Assembly: GCF_003573695.1 (NCBI RefSeq)
Contig: NC_039363.1
Location: forward strand, 160,358,406 to 160,422,405
Direction of reading: 5' to 3'
Length of the DNA: 64,000 nt
From: Papaver somniferum
Lineage: Eukaryota; Streptophyta; Magnoliopsida; Ranunculales; Papaveraceae
A program made the translations under genes and the position numbers. This document shows, piece by piece, positions 1-10,017 of the stretch; within the stretch, counting starts at the first letter, position 1, and the number at the start of each line of letters is the position of its first letter. The notes under the pieces were generated by a model. That model saw only the letters and a list, made by a program, of their open reading frames with translations, did no database searches and was not told where the DNA came from.

Positions 1-170
1 AAATTCTTCCTTAAAATTTCTAAGCAGAGGTGGATGACCCCCAACTCAAAGGGTTTTATCTAGGGTTCTTGATCTTTTTTTTTGTTCTAGCTAGTGTTAG
101 GTCAAGGACCCTAACACCTGGTTCAAAGAAGGTTTTGATCAATCCCTAAATTTTACCATTTCTTTTAGAG
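1..170 (+). other. Untranslated leader of a Tat-lineage Ty3 element
   Basis: This stretch lies immediately before the gag start codon at 171 and has no open frame of note. I read it as the 5' untranslated leader, because the following frame and the pol remains run in the same direction. No convincing primer binding site is visible, so the 5' LTR and PBS are probably to the left of the window. The assignment rests on position only. Confidence 0.4.
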
Positions 171-347
171 ATGTCTTATACAGGGAATCTAAAACTTGTT
201 CAAGATAGCCTTGTGAATGTTGGTCAAAAAATTGATACTCTTGTCACCACCATTAACAACAATCATGTTCACGATGAAGAATCTCACGACATGAAGAAAG
301 ATGAAGACAAACAACTGTGTGAAAAAGATCATGCTAGTTGGAATTGA
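171..347 (+). pseudogene. Truncated gag N-terminus of the Tat-lineage element
   Basis: A 58-codon frame opens with ATG at 171 and ends at TGA 345-347. It begins MSYTGNLKLVQDSLVNVGQK and has a polar, helical look, as at the start of a Ty3 gag. After about residue 45 the frame runs into sequence that, in another frame, is the middle of reverse transcriptase. Most of gag, all of protease and the first RT motifs are therefore missing. I infer one internal deletion that joined gag to RT near position 330. No function is expected. Confidence 0.5.
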
Positions 348-888
348 TGCAACCAGTGGTCACGAAATGTTCTCATTCATGGACGGTTACAGTGGATACA
401 ACCAAATCAAAATGTACAAGCATGATGCTAACAAGACCGAGTTCCGAACTCCCATTGGAAATTTTCACTACACAGTGATGCCTTTTGTCCTAAAGAATGC
501 AGGAGCCACTAATCGGCGAGCCATGACTGCAATATTTCATGACATGATGCACAAGCAAGTAGAAGACTATGTTGATGATATGGTGGTGAAATCGAAGACT
601 CGAACATCCCACCCAGAAATTCTGAGGCAGGTCTTCGAAAGATGCATAAAGTACAAACTAAAGATGAACCCTCTGAAGTGCGCTTTTGGTGTCTCTTCTG
701 GAAATTTCCTTGGATTTCTGGTTACTGCAGAAGGAATCAAGGTTGACCCAGACAAGATGAAATCCATTACTACCATGCCTCCTCCACGAACTGTGAAAGA
801 CCTCCAGAGTTTCATGGGCAAGGTAAACTATATTCGGCGTCTCATTCCCGGACTAGATCAACTCATTGCTTCATTCACTCATTTGTGA
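330..888 (+). pseudogene. Tat-lineage Ty3/Gypsy reverse transcriptase, partial
   Basis: The translation carries Ty3 RT motifs in order: FSFMDGYSGYNQI, TEFRTPIGNFHYTVMPF, then the catalytic YVDDMVVKS, LKMNPLKCAFGV, GNFLGFLV and the connection segment FMGKVNYIRRLIPG. The catalytic Asp pair is present. The N-terminal part of the palm and the fingers is lost in the deletion with gag. The frame ends at TGA 886-888, where RNase H continues one frame away, so there is a frameshift. In an intact element this enzyme copies the element RNA in virus-like particles. Lineage is assigned from sequence style plus the two RNase H domains downstream. Confidence 0.85.
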
Positions 889-1850
889 AGAAAGGAGAAA
901 GTTTTACATGGACAACCGTTCAACAAGAAGCGTTCCAGAAAATACGGCAGATACTACTATTGCCTACTGTCATGAAATCTCCGGTGCAAGGACGACCACT
1001 AATACTTTACACAACCTCTAGTGATGTTGCTATTGGAGCACTCCTCGCTAAAGAAGACGAAGAAGGAATTGAACGCCCTATCTATTATTTTATTCGCACA
1101 ATGAGGGATGCTCAACTCCGATACCCAAAGGCTGAAAGAGCGTTCCTAGCATTGGTTCACGCAATCCAGAGATTTAGGCATTATCTTTTGTCAAACAGAG
1201 TTATGCTGGTGGCCAAAGCTGATCCTATAAAATTCTTACTGTCGAAACCTGCACTTATTGGAAGACCGACAAATTGGCTACTTCAGATGTTAGAGTTTGA
1301 CATAGCATGTGTTCCGCCTAAAGAAATCAAGGGAAAAGAAGTTGCATATTTACTTGCTGCTTTCCCTGGAGAAGACATTACAATGCTATATGAAGATGTG
1401 CCCGGTGAGTTTCCGGAAATCTCAATCATCCAAGAAGAAACATGGCTATTGTATTTTGATGGGTCCGCCACTCCGAGTAATGATAATGGTGGAGCAGGAG
1501 TTGTGCTAGTATCTCCATCCGGTGAAGTTTTCTCACATTCCTTCGAGCTGGATTTCCACTGCACCAACAACTCAGCAGAATATGAAGCTTTCCTCTTAGG
1601 GTTGTCCTTGGCCAAGCAAGCAGGAGAAATGCATCTGGAGATAAGAGGAGATTCGAAGTTGCTGGTCAATCAAATGAATGGTGTGTATTCTCTCAAAGAA
1701 GTAACACTCGATTCATTCATGGCTGAAGCACAAAACTATTAGTTCATTTCTCTAATGCAACAATTGTGCATACTGGCCGCACCAACAACAGACACGCTGA
1801 TTGTCTAGCAACTCTCGCGTCCAAGCTGCAGTTTGAAGGGTCAGAGAAAT
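885..1850 (+). pseudogene. Ty3 RNase H followed by a second archaeal-type RNase H
   Basis: Residues about 35-140 of the first frame match the Ty3 RNase H: PLILYTTSSDVAIGALL, YPKAERAFLALVHAIQRFRHY and the tether that follows. After a linker, a second RNase H begins with LLYFDGSATPSNDNGGAGVV. It retains the first catalytic Asp, the Glu in NNSAEYEAFLLGL and the Asp in RGDSKLLVNQ. TAG at 1740-1742 breaks the frame, and the last motif, TNNRHADCLATLAS, lies in another frame from about 1770. Two RNase H domains in tandem are a known hallmark of the Tat/Ogre group. The first domain is degraded, as is usual there. Confidence 0.85.
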
Positions 1851-3496
1851 CCATCAATATGCAAAGACGTTCTGTATCATCTAACTGGCTTACTCAAGTT
1901 GAAGATGCTCAATCAACCAACTGGCGGGCACCCATCATTCATGAATTGAGCAGTTCTCTTACAGAAGAGAAAATCAGCCTCAAGGAGTTGAAGAAATTTT
2001 TTCTGTTGCATGGAGCATTATATTATCCCAATCCTGATGGATCCTTGTCACGATGCCTTGGAGATGAAGAAGCGAGTGAGCAACTCAAACGCATACATGA
2101 GGAAATATGCGGAAAAATCCTGGTAGTCACACTTTACAGAAGGATTCAAAGACTCGGGTACTATTGGCCTTCCATGGAGGCTCAGTCAAGAAAGTTACAA
2201 GGATCATGTCCCAATTGTCAGACACCACCTCATCATTTGGAGGTTCTAACAATTCACCACACTGGGTACTGGAGAGAACCTTACATGAAATATCTTCGTG
2301 ACAACGATCTAACGTTGGAGAAGAAAGGAGCGATCAAACTCATCCAGAGGGCCAAACGTTTTGTTTACTTGGAAGGGATTTTGTATCACAAAAGCTTTGG
2401 TGGGAACCTCCTGAGATGCTTAGCCGAACATGAAATTCCTACAATCTTGAAAGAGATGCACGAAGGTGAACACCAAGGAAAGAAGAAATTATTTCTCCAA
2501 GTACATGAGAAATATTATTTTCCAACCATGGAAGATGATGCAACCGCCTATGTTCGGAGATGTCATTAATGTCAAGTTCATGATAACCTCATTCACACTC
2601 CTTGTCTTCCATTACATTCTGTGAGCATTCCATGGCCTTTCGATAGCTGGGGACTGGATATCATTGGAAAAATCAATTCAGCATCTTTGAAGCAGCACGA
2701 ATACATCATCACAACAACAGAGTACTTCACCAAATGGGTCGAGGCTATTCCTCTTCGAAGCACCACTGGAGTCACAATTGCAGCTTTCATCAAAGAATAT
2801 ATCATATGCAGATTCAGCGTTCCAAACATATCATCACGGATAATGGAACTCCTTTTTCCAACAAGCATGTTGCAGAATTGCTCGAGGAATACAGAACCAA
2901 ATAGATTTTCTCCACACTATACTATCCCCAAGGAAACAGACAAGCGGAGAGCACCAACAAAACCTTGATCCGGATTCTTAGTCGAATAGTTCATGACAAT
3001 CCACGAACGTTGCAAGAAGAATTACCCATGGATTTATGGGCCTTCCATACCGCACCAAGTAGTTCAATTGGGACTTCACCGTATTCTCTCGTCTATAGCG
3101 CTGATGCTATTCTCCCAGCTGAAATCAAGATTCCTTCTGCAAGAATCGCGGCGGCCAGTGGAGTACAGTAGGATGAAGACGAAGTATCTAATTCAAGGAT
3201 TGCTGAGTTAGATATGCTTTATTCAAGAAGGGCCAAGGTATAAAAATATGTGGAAACCTACAAACAGAGAATTTCCAAGGCATACAACAAAATGGTAAGA
3301 CTTCGAACGTTTCAAGTAGGAGATTTGGTTTTGAAAACAGCAAGACATGTCCGCTCCTAAATTCTCACTGAAATGGGAAGGGCCTTATGTGATCATCAAG
3401 GCAGTATCCAGCGGATATTACAAAATCTTAGCTGTTAATGGAGGGGTAGACGGAAACATCATCAATGGCAAGTGGCTCAAGCCGTATTATGCTTGA
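1850..3496 (+). pseudogene. Tat-lineage integrase, broken
   Basis: The integrase reads from the His/Cys zinc-binding region (H...H then RRCH*CQ near 2560) into the core DDE domain. The first Asp is in FDSWGLDIIG (~2650). The second is in the HIITDNGTPF region (~2830), seen one frame away from the preceding block. The Glu is near RQAESTNKTLIR (~2945). The C-terminal part (FHTAPSSSIGTSPYSLVY, then VGDLVL) ends with KWLKPYYA and TGA at 3494-3496, the usual kind of pol end. Breaks include TAA 2567-2569, frameshifts near 2830 and 2940, a stop near 3169 and further stops. The pol is dead. Confidence 0.85.
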
Positions 3497-3671
3497 GTGA
3501 TCAGCTACAAATTTTCATTATGTTTTATAATGTAATTTCCATTCCTACAAAGAGTATGCAATATGCTCATTCATTCAAAAATCGAAATTTATTTCATGAA
3601 TCACACAAAATCATCATCCTACTCTGTTCAGTTTCAAAACCTACAAAAAGAAAATTCTCTCAAACGCTCAC
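3497..3671. other. Spacer between pol stop and antisense gene 1
   Basis: This AT-rich spacer separates the sense pol stop from the convergent end of the antisense gene. It has no convincing coding potential. The two transcription units are tail to tail here, so poly(A) signals for both strands may lie in it; I did not find a clean pair. Confidence 0.35.
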
Positions 3672-4670
3672 TCAGAGCAAACTATCCAACAATGGATAAT
3701 TTTTATAGAAGGCCATGTCGAGCCTCTTCTGGAAATTTTTAGTCTTCACTTTCAAGTCTTGGAAAACCTTCTCAACTCTTGCCAACTCCAAAGCAAGTGC
3801 CTTCTCCTCTTCCAAGATGGCAGTTGTAGCAGAAATTCCACTAGCAGCAAGTGATTCCCTGTCAATTTTGATCATCTCGAGCCGATGATGGATCCGGCCT
3901 ATGTTGAATCACAAGGTTTCACAATTCGAGATCATGTCATCCCATCTATGCAGTTCATTATTCTTGACGTCTCGCAGATTCATCTTGATCATCTCTTCAA
4001 TGATCGGTAATAATCCACCGACAGTAGTCAGGAGGGTCGGCAGGAAGCCTCTCCACACTTCGGTCGTAGAAATGTGTCTGTACCTTCTCCAAATCTTGGT
4101 ATACAGGGACGGGTGACATTTGGGAATGATGAAGCGACCAACTAACTCATTGTCCGGGCAAGTATTAATCATGGGAGTCTCAAATGGGAGTCCAGCCGTC
4201 GGGTACTCAGGAGCATGAACTCTAACTTTAGTATCCACGGAATTGGTGGAGCTTTCATCAACAAGGTTTCTGCCATCATCATCTACAATCACAGATTTCC
4301 CGTTCTTCCGCTTCCTAGCATCGGCAACAACATGAACATCAACCTGCGATGGAGAAGTTTCCAACTTCAACAAAGACTAGATAAACCATTAAGCGTGATG
4401 AAACTTTAGTCGAGAAGTCATGAAATTACTCACGGATGTTCCGGATTCAGTACGATCCGACCTGTACCGGGCAGGAGCCTTGACAGTCCGCTTGGGTCTC
4501 AAGCTACAAGATGGCCGATTCCTCTGGTTATCCTGCAACAAACCATTTTCTTTGATCGGTCATCCTAATCAAATAGGGATAAAGGAAAATGTGCAACTCA
4601 CCGAGACAGACACTTCCATATCATGCTTCGACCGAGATTCATTTCGAGAAGAAACACTACTGCCAGACAT
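3672..4670 (-). pseudogene. Antisense spliced gene 1 inside the Tat element
   Basis: On the minus strand a three-exon gene can be drawn with clean splice sites, all phase 0. Exon 1 is 4670-4602 (23 codons, MSGSSVSSRNESRSK...) with donor TCG|GTGAGT. Exon 2 is 4532-4434 (33 codons) with acceptor TTGCAG and donor TCC|GTGAGT; it holds the basic stretch RPKRTVKAPARYRSD. Exon 3 starts at 4343 (acceptor ATCGCAG) or 4376 (ATCTAG) and continues to 3909, where TGA 3909-3911 interrupts it. The same frame continues to the stop at 3672 through a coiled-coil-like segment (ILEEEKALALELARVEK). Introns are 69 and about 90 nt. I do not recognise a domain. Extra antisense genes between pol and 3' LTR are known in Tat relatives such as Grande and Retand. 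Possible roles (regulatory, DNA-binding) are guesses. Confidence 0.55.
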
Positions 4671-5175
4671 AGTGATGAGAGGTATGATCGTGATCAAAAT
4701 TTCTTCTGATAATACACAGGGGAAAGATACGGTGTCCCGTTGAAATAGAAAACCTTAAGCATTGAAGGTCAATACACGATGCTTATCCTATAACGGGTAG
4801 TCAAATCCGTTGAGGTTTCTACCGAAACCCTAAATCTCGAATCAGAATACATAGTGATGTGGGAGAAACATAACAATACTGGGATTGATAGTTCAGGCGG
4901 TCAACGTTACGACTACGGATGGATCATCTGGAAGATCACGTGTCCGCTTATGCACTCACGTTGCGTGGTCAATTTGCACCTATATGGACGTCGGTCCATC
5001 TCATCCAATTAGAGGCATGAAGAGGACTTGGCAGAAAATGCAATAAGAGATTATTGTTCAAAAATAATAATAATGATCTCTAACGCAACATCTCTATGGT
5101 CAAACTGCTCAAACAGCCAAAATAATATCTACTTCAACAGGAAAATAAATAATCTCAGAAAACTCGCGAGCATGA
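4671..5175 (-). other. Upstream region and possible 5' leader of antisense gene 1
   Basis: On the minus strand this region leads into the ATG at 4670. It includes a motif like plant 5' leaders (GATTTAGGGTTTC, near 4830). I see no clean TATA box, so whether gene 1 has its own promoter or shares the transcript starting near 6730 is open. Confidence 0.3.
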
Positions 5176-5736
5176 CTAATCGTCGGATTCATCGGACTCG
5201 TCGTCACCATCATCGTCTTCAGTGGAATATTCTTCATGCTCTTCCTCAGAATCACTGTTAGAATCACCACCAAAGTCTTCTCTCTCATCAGGATCGTTGT
5301 ACATTGCATCCCAATACTCTTCCCTTTTGCGTTCAGCTTCAAGATCAGCCTCAACTAATTGCTCAATATCCCTGGTAAGCCGGTGTGGCTTAATTTTGCG
5401 ATCCCTTGGCTCCCATACGGGCTCTTCTTCTTCAGCGTACGAATCCGAGGCTACACCATCAGGACGAGAGCGAAGCTTCTCCTGGGCGGCTAACCATTTG
5501 CGCTGAATTCGAAGCCTCTTCTCCCGGTACTCAGCTATTATCTCATCCTCGTCTTTCCTCTTCGAGAATCTATCACGGGCAGTCTTCAGTATGTCTTCCT
5601 TAGCCTTCTTCAATGATTGGTCCATCTTGGCGCGATATTTTGCTACAGAAATCTTCATCTCTGGAACCTTGGAATCCTCGTCAGAAGAGCTAGATGAATA
5701 ATCATAGTCATAATCACTGCTGCTGGAAGTCACCAT
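5176..5736 (-). CDS. Antisense gene 2 of the Tat element: acidic coiled-coil protein
   Basis: An intact 186-codon frame starts at ATG 5736 and ends at TAG 5176. I chose this start over the upstream in-frame codon because a splice acceptor (GGTTCCAG, AG at 5741-5740) lies just before it. The protein has a Ser/Asp-rich N-terminus (MVTSSSSDYDYDYSSSSSDE), a central helical Lys/Arg/Glu-rich part (about residues 30-130, with KWLAAQEKL and LVEADLEAERKREEYWDAM), and a very acidic tail of about 45 residues. There is no signal peptide or membrane segment and I recognise no domain. It could bind basic proteins such as histones, but that is speculation. It is uninterrupted while the neighbouring pol is broken. 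Confidence 0.6.
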   Translation of the reverse strand: MVTSSSSDYDYDYSSSSSDEDSKVPEMKISVAKYRAKMDQSLKKAKEDILKTARDRFSKRKDEDEIIAEYREKRLRIQRKWLAAQEKLRSRPDGVASDSYAEEEEPVWEPRDRKIKPHRLTRDIEQLVEADLEAERKREEYWDAMYNDPDEREDFGGDSNSDSEEEHEEYSTEDDDGDDESDESDD

Positions 5737-5739
5737 TAT

Positions 5740-6596
5740 CTGGAACCAGAAGCGCACAATTACAGATATGCTAATATCGAATTCGTAACAAAATGGTAAT
5801 CCTTAATTCTTACCTATTTACAGTTTCACGAACTTAGTGATAACAACGTAAAACTCCGAAAACTTGCTTACTCTTTCAAACCTGCGAAAGTGAGCAAAAA
5901 CCCTATCATTCAAGAGTCAACATTGACTTTTCACGAAACTATGAGCAATTCACATAAACTCTTCACGTGAACGTTCCATGATTTTATGCCGCAAACAGAC
6001 ATCATAAAATCATAAAATACAATTGTTTATCTCTAACAATTACTCAAAAATTACTATTTGATTTTTTTATCAAAAATAAAAAAATCTCACATGTAAATTT
6101 TTTTTTTTTACGTGAGTCAACAATTTTTTTTTACTCAAACAAGCATTCGTCTATGAAACGAGAGTCTTTTATGTTTTTGCAAGGGTCCACATATTCCAAA
6201 TAAAATTTTGAAAGTTCACAAATAAATTTTATCATGAACTACGTGTATTTTCAAAATTCCTTTAACTATAAGGATCATTACTTATTACTTTTACTACGAA
6301 CGAACCTACGTTTTCTAAAAGTATTTGCCAAAGTTCATGCTTTGAAAACAAATTTGGATTTTCATGAAACCTCATAAACAAAATTTTCTCTACTGCAACT
6401 AGACCATGTCTATTCAATAATATATATATCTCTTCCATGTTAGGGATTATTGCTTGTTTCTTAAACTATCGAAGGAACAGGCATACGTATTTTAAAACAA
6501 ACAAATTTCATAAATCCTACGCATACATGCACACATGGAATTTTGTTTTGAACAAGTCATGTAAATTTCATGAACTCACAGGAAAAAAAAAATTAC
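5740..6596 (-). other. Intron in the 5' leader of antisense gene 2
   Basis: On the minus strand a donor GACAG|GTAATT (GT at 6596-6595) and an acceptor GGTTCCAG (AG at 5741-5740) bound an AT-rich stretch of about 857 nt without coding potential. It would be a leader intron, common in plant genes. Read from splice-site quality and the upstream TATA box; no transcript evidence. Confidence 0.45.
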
Positions 6597-6765
6597 CTGT
6601 CAATAGCGCCGGAAGTTAGCTGGCGGTGGGTGGATTGCCGGAGGCGATTGGAGCTCCGGCAAACAAAAAAATTTCTTCCTACTCGTGAAGAAGAGAAAGA
6701 GAGTGGTCGGTCAGCTGGAAAAATAAAAACCAAAAAAAAAATTAGGGACTCTTTCCTTTTATATT
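6597..6765 (-). promoter_or_regulatory. TATA box and untranslated first exon of antisense gene 2
   Basis: On the minus strand AATATAAAAGG (plus positions 6755-6765) is a good plant TATA box. About 30 nt downstream the likely transcript begins near 6725 and runs through a CT-rich, then GC-rich leader (CCGGAGCTCC, CACCCACCGCCAGC) to the donor at 6597. The spacing, pyrimidine-rich start and splice donor together make a plausible promoter for the antisense gene, independent of the LTR. Confidence 0.5.
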
Positions 6766-7084
6766 AATTTTATTTCCAAAACCTAATAAAACATGGGTTT
6801 CCTTTTTTGGACTCGGGCCCATAAATCCTAAACCGACCAGAACTGAGCCTCCGGGCGTCCAAATCAGCAGTGCCTCATCTCTCCGTGTTCACGGGATGAC
6901 ACTCTATCATACTATCAGGGTCCTCACCCGAACATTTGCTCGTACATGACACCATTGGAGCAAATCTGAGGATTTTGAAAATACCTTTGTGCAACCGAGT
7001 TCAACCACTGATCTCAGCGACTGAAGATCACCATTTAATGCTTACTGCGGAACATGACTGTCCCTCACTAAGCAGGGGACTTAA
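6766..7084 (+). other. Pre-LTR region with candidate polypurine tract
   Basis: This stretch carries no gene. Near its right end the purine-rich AAGCAGGGGAC (about 7070-7080) is followed by TTAA and TGTAGATGG, which would be the start of the 3' LTR. Polypurine tracts prime plus-strand synthesis and sit next to 3' LTRs in all such elements. The exact LTR start is uncertain by tens of bases. Confidence 0.4.
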
Positions 7085-7261
7085 TGTAGATGGTGGATTT
7101 TCAACAAAGGTCAAAATCGTAAAATCATGATACTGCATGTTTCTGACGCGGCTTTCAGGCATGTGAAGATTCATATTTTACGAGCCATGATGAATATGTT
7201 TCTCGAAAGGCCTCCACTAGCTGAGCGTTCGACGCCTCGCATTTCATGATGACCTCTATGT

Positions 7262-7555
7262 AGAATAACGTAATTGGGCAGTTCTCCGTAAGATTGAGAG
7301 CAACAACGCCTTCAGGACGTCGGTGACTCGCTATTCCCTGACTACGCAGAGAGACCCACCTCTACATAGAAGAACGATTTGGAGTTATCCGTAAGATTGA
7401 GAGCAACAATGTCTTCAGGACGTTGGTGACACTCACTGTTCCCTGACTATGTAGAGATACCGTGTATAGATTCAGGCGGTTCTCCTTAAGATTGAGAGCA
7501 ATAGCACCTTCAAGACTTCGACAACACTCGCTGTTTCCTGACTATGCACCTTTTA
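7262..7555 (+). repeat. Three ~110-bp tandem repeats in the Tat LTR
   Basis: Three degenerate copies each contain CCGTAAGATTGAGAGCAA (or a close variant), a cttcagGACGtcgg-like segment and TTCCCTGACTA near the end. They diverge by several substitutions per copy. The copy at 29324-30255 has a related array of a different sequence around the same TTCCCTGACTA core. Confidence 0.7.
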
Positions 7556-7609
7556 GAATGGGTATGACGCTTTAACTGGCTAATATCCCTTCTATGATAG
7601 ATTAATTCT

Positions 7610-7960
7610 ACCGTGACATTCACCACTGAATTCCTAGAAGATAATCTATTTTATCTCATTACTCCGATTTCATGATCGAATCCACGACTGATCTCATGGA
7701 ATGGTAATAGATAATCTCATTACTCCGATTTCATGATCGAATCCACAGCTGATTTCATGGGATGGTAATAACTACTTTCATTACTCTGATTATATGGTCG
7801 AATCCACGATCCCATGGAATGGTAATACTCGTTTTATTATTCCGAATTCATGGTCGAATCCACGGCTTATCCTATGGATTGATAATAAAAAACTACTCAC
7901 TTTTATTACTCAGTTTCATGAATCATTCTCCAATGAATTTCATAAATTAGTAATAAATAC
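7610..7960 (+). repeat. About five ~75-bp tandem repeats in the Tat LTR
   Basis: Repeats alternate TTACTCCGATTTCATG, GATCGAATCCACG and CATGGAATGGTAATA with changes between copies. The related LTR at 29324-30255 keeps only about two units, so the repeat number varies between insertions. Confidence 0.7.
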
Positions 7961-8229
7961 TCAACAATCGGGTATCTGGACCATCACTGAGTAAGCCCCA
8001 TAAAACGGTGCAAGTGCACTCGATAATGATGCACGACCAAGCACCCGAATGCACGAACGAGCATTTGAAAATATGGAATAACGAGGAATCCTGCACAAAA
8101 CAGGAGAGGGAAAATAATAGCATTAAAATAATAAAGAGGCGCTCATGGGCCGGTCCCACCGGCTGGCCGGACGTGCCCTAGTCGTGGCCGGTCCCATGCC
8201 TCCTCCATTATTTTTCCTTTTTTTTGTTA

Positions 8230-8700
8230 TTTTCATGAACTCATGAAAATTCCTTCATTCTAGAAACTTTCCTTGTTTGAGCAAAACTCACGGTTTCTCC
8301 ATATTTTCACGATTTCATAAGAAATAATAATATAAAATAGGGAAAGGTGTTGCGGAACCGGGCAACCTAGCCGGGCGGCCATGCCCTGGCTGTGGACGGT
8401 CCCATACCTTGCAATCCGTTGCATTTTCATAATTATTATTTCCCTAATCTCATGAAACTCCTCCGTTTCAACAAGACTCATGGTTTCTCCATAGTTTCAC
8501 GGTTTCATGAAAAATAATAATATAAAACCGGGAAAGGTGTCGTGGGACCGGGCTACCTGGACAGCCGGCCATGCCCTAATCGTGGTCGTTCCCACACCTT
8601 ACAATCGCTAGTCTTTCATAATTATTATTTTTCTCATCTCACGAAACTCCTCAGTTTGAGCAAAAATCATGGTTTCTTCATATTTTCTCAAATATTGCTC
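8230..8700 (+). repeat. Three ~190-bp GC-rich tandem repeats in the Tat LTR
   Basis: Each unit has a CATGGTTTCTCCATA-like segment, an AATAATAATATAAAA stretch, then GGGAAAGGTGT followed by a GC-rich CCGGNCATGCCC box and a GTCCCATACCTT-like end. Local GC is much higher than in the surrounding AT-rich DNA. These blocks explain the short GC islands here. Confidence 0.65.
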
Positions 8701-9524
8701 AAATCATGAAAAGCTAAAAGCCGACATGGTCACACGGACGGCTAGCTTCTCACGGAAATATTAAATGTTAAAATATCCTTATTTTAATATTTACAAAATA
8801 TTGATCAAATGAGCACACATGCTCATTCGAGCAAAAATCAAGAATTTCAGTCAAAGATCAAACTCTTCTGAAAATTCAACATATTGTTCAAACACACACC
8901 AGAAAATACTGAAACTATCAGGATTGAGACACGGATATTATGGTGACACGGGAATGCTTCCTTGGCCGACCAGGGTCGGCCCTAAGGCTTTCACAAAGCC
9001 GGTCCCAGACATCTTAACAATTTTGACCTAATTTACTCAATTGCTCAAATTGGCCCCAAACTCTTTTCAATCAACTTGGAGTTTGCTCAAACGACCATAA
9101 GTTGGTCCCACGACCACCAAGGGACGGTATCATGCCCTCTTGGTGGGTTCCTCACTTTTTCATACTTAGGTTTTATCACCTAATTCTCAATCGATCACTA
9201 TTTCAATTGATGATGAAACGACATTTTATCATCATTCTTTCATCAACCAGTCAACTAAGGACTCGAGCACTCGGGAACCACATGGTCGTCCATTATTCCA
9301 TGTGGTCGGTCTCTCCCTCACTCATGACCTATTTTTCGGCAATTCATCAATTGACGAACAATTTATCAAAAATTAGGGTTTCGAACAAACACACCACAAA
9401 TCATCATTCTGAGCAAGTTCAAACACTAACAAATTTATGTTGATCCAGCAATCAACATCTAGATTAATTATATAGTATTCGATAGTCTACCAATATTTTA
9501 ATTAATATTTTGTTGGGTCACGTC

Positions 9525-9690
9525 ACCAATAAATAATTTGTCGAATCGAGAAATACTTGCTCAGTTGCTCGAATATTGACCCAACTATCAATATTCAGTG
9601 ATTTATCAGTAATTCGTCGAATTGAGAAATACTTGCTCAATTGCTCGAATATTGACCCAATTATCGACATTCAGCAAATTTCTCGGGAAA
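9525..9690 (+). repeat. Two ~84-bp tandem repeats in the Tat LTR
   Basis: Two adjacent copies share TTGTCGAATCGAGAAATAC (one base different in the second), TTGCTCGAATATTGACCCAA and an ATTCAG segment. They are not coding. Confidence 0.65.
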
Positions 9691-10017
9691 TTTACAATCT
9701 TTGCTAATACACGCAATGTCAACATCATTCAAAGAACAATACGTCTCCACAGACATGTTCGATCCATGAAACACTGAGCATTTGTCATTCATGCTCAATT
9801 CAACAAAACCTAGACTCGCTGTCTAATCAGTCAACAACTGAATAACTAAATACATGTCTGTCATGCAGACTCCACGATTCATGAGAAATTGGTGAGAATG
9901 TTAAAAGACTTACTTGGGAAGAACAAAAAGAGAAAAGGGTCTTTGATCGTGGATCCAAAGACTTATTTATATTGCCAGAATAGCAGTCTCACCAATACCC
10001 ACCACCAACATTAGTCG

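Larger units (their letters stand above)
7085..10017 (+). repeat. Long 3' LTR of the Tat-lineage element
   Basis: After the polypurine tract, about 2.9 kb of non-coding sequence rich in internal tandem repeats fits the very long LTRs of Tat/Ogre elements. Part of it (7107-8220) recurs at 29324-30255, with matching landmarks such as AATCGTAAAATCATG, the TTCCCTGACTA repeats, GAGTAAGCCCC and the CCGG-rich block. That confirms a repeated element end. The right boundary is set only by the start of homology to the next LTR family near 10018. No TG...CA pair was verified. Confidence 0.55.
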
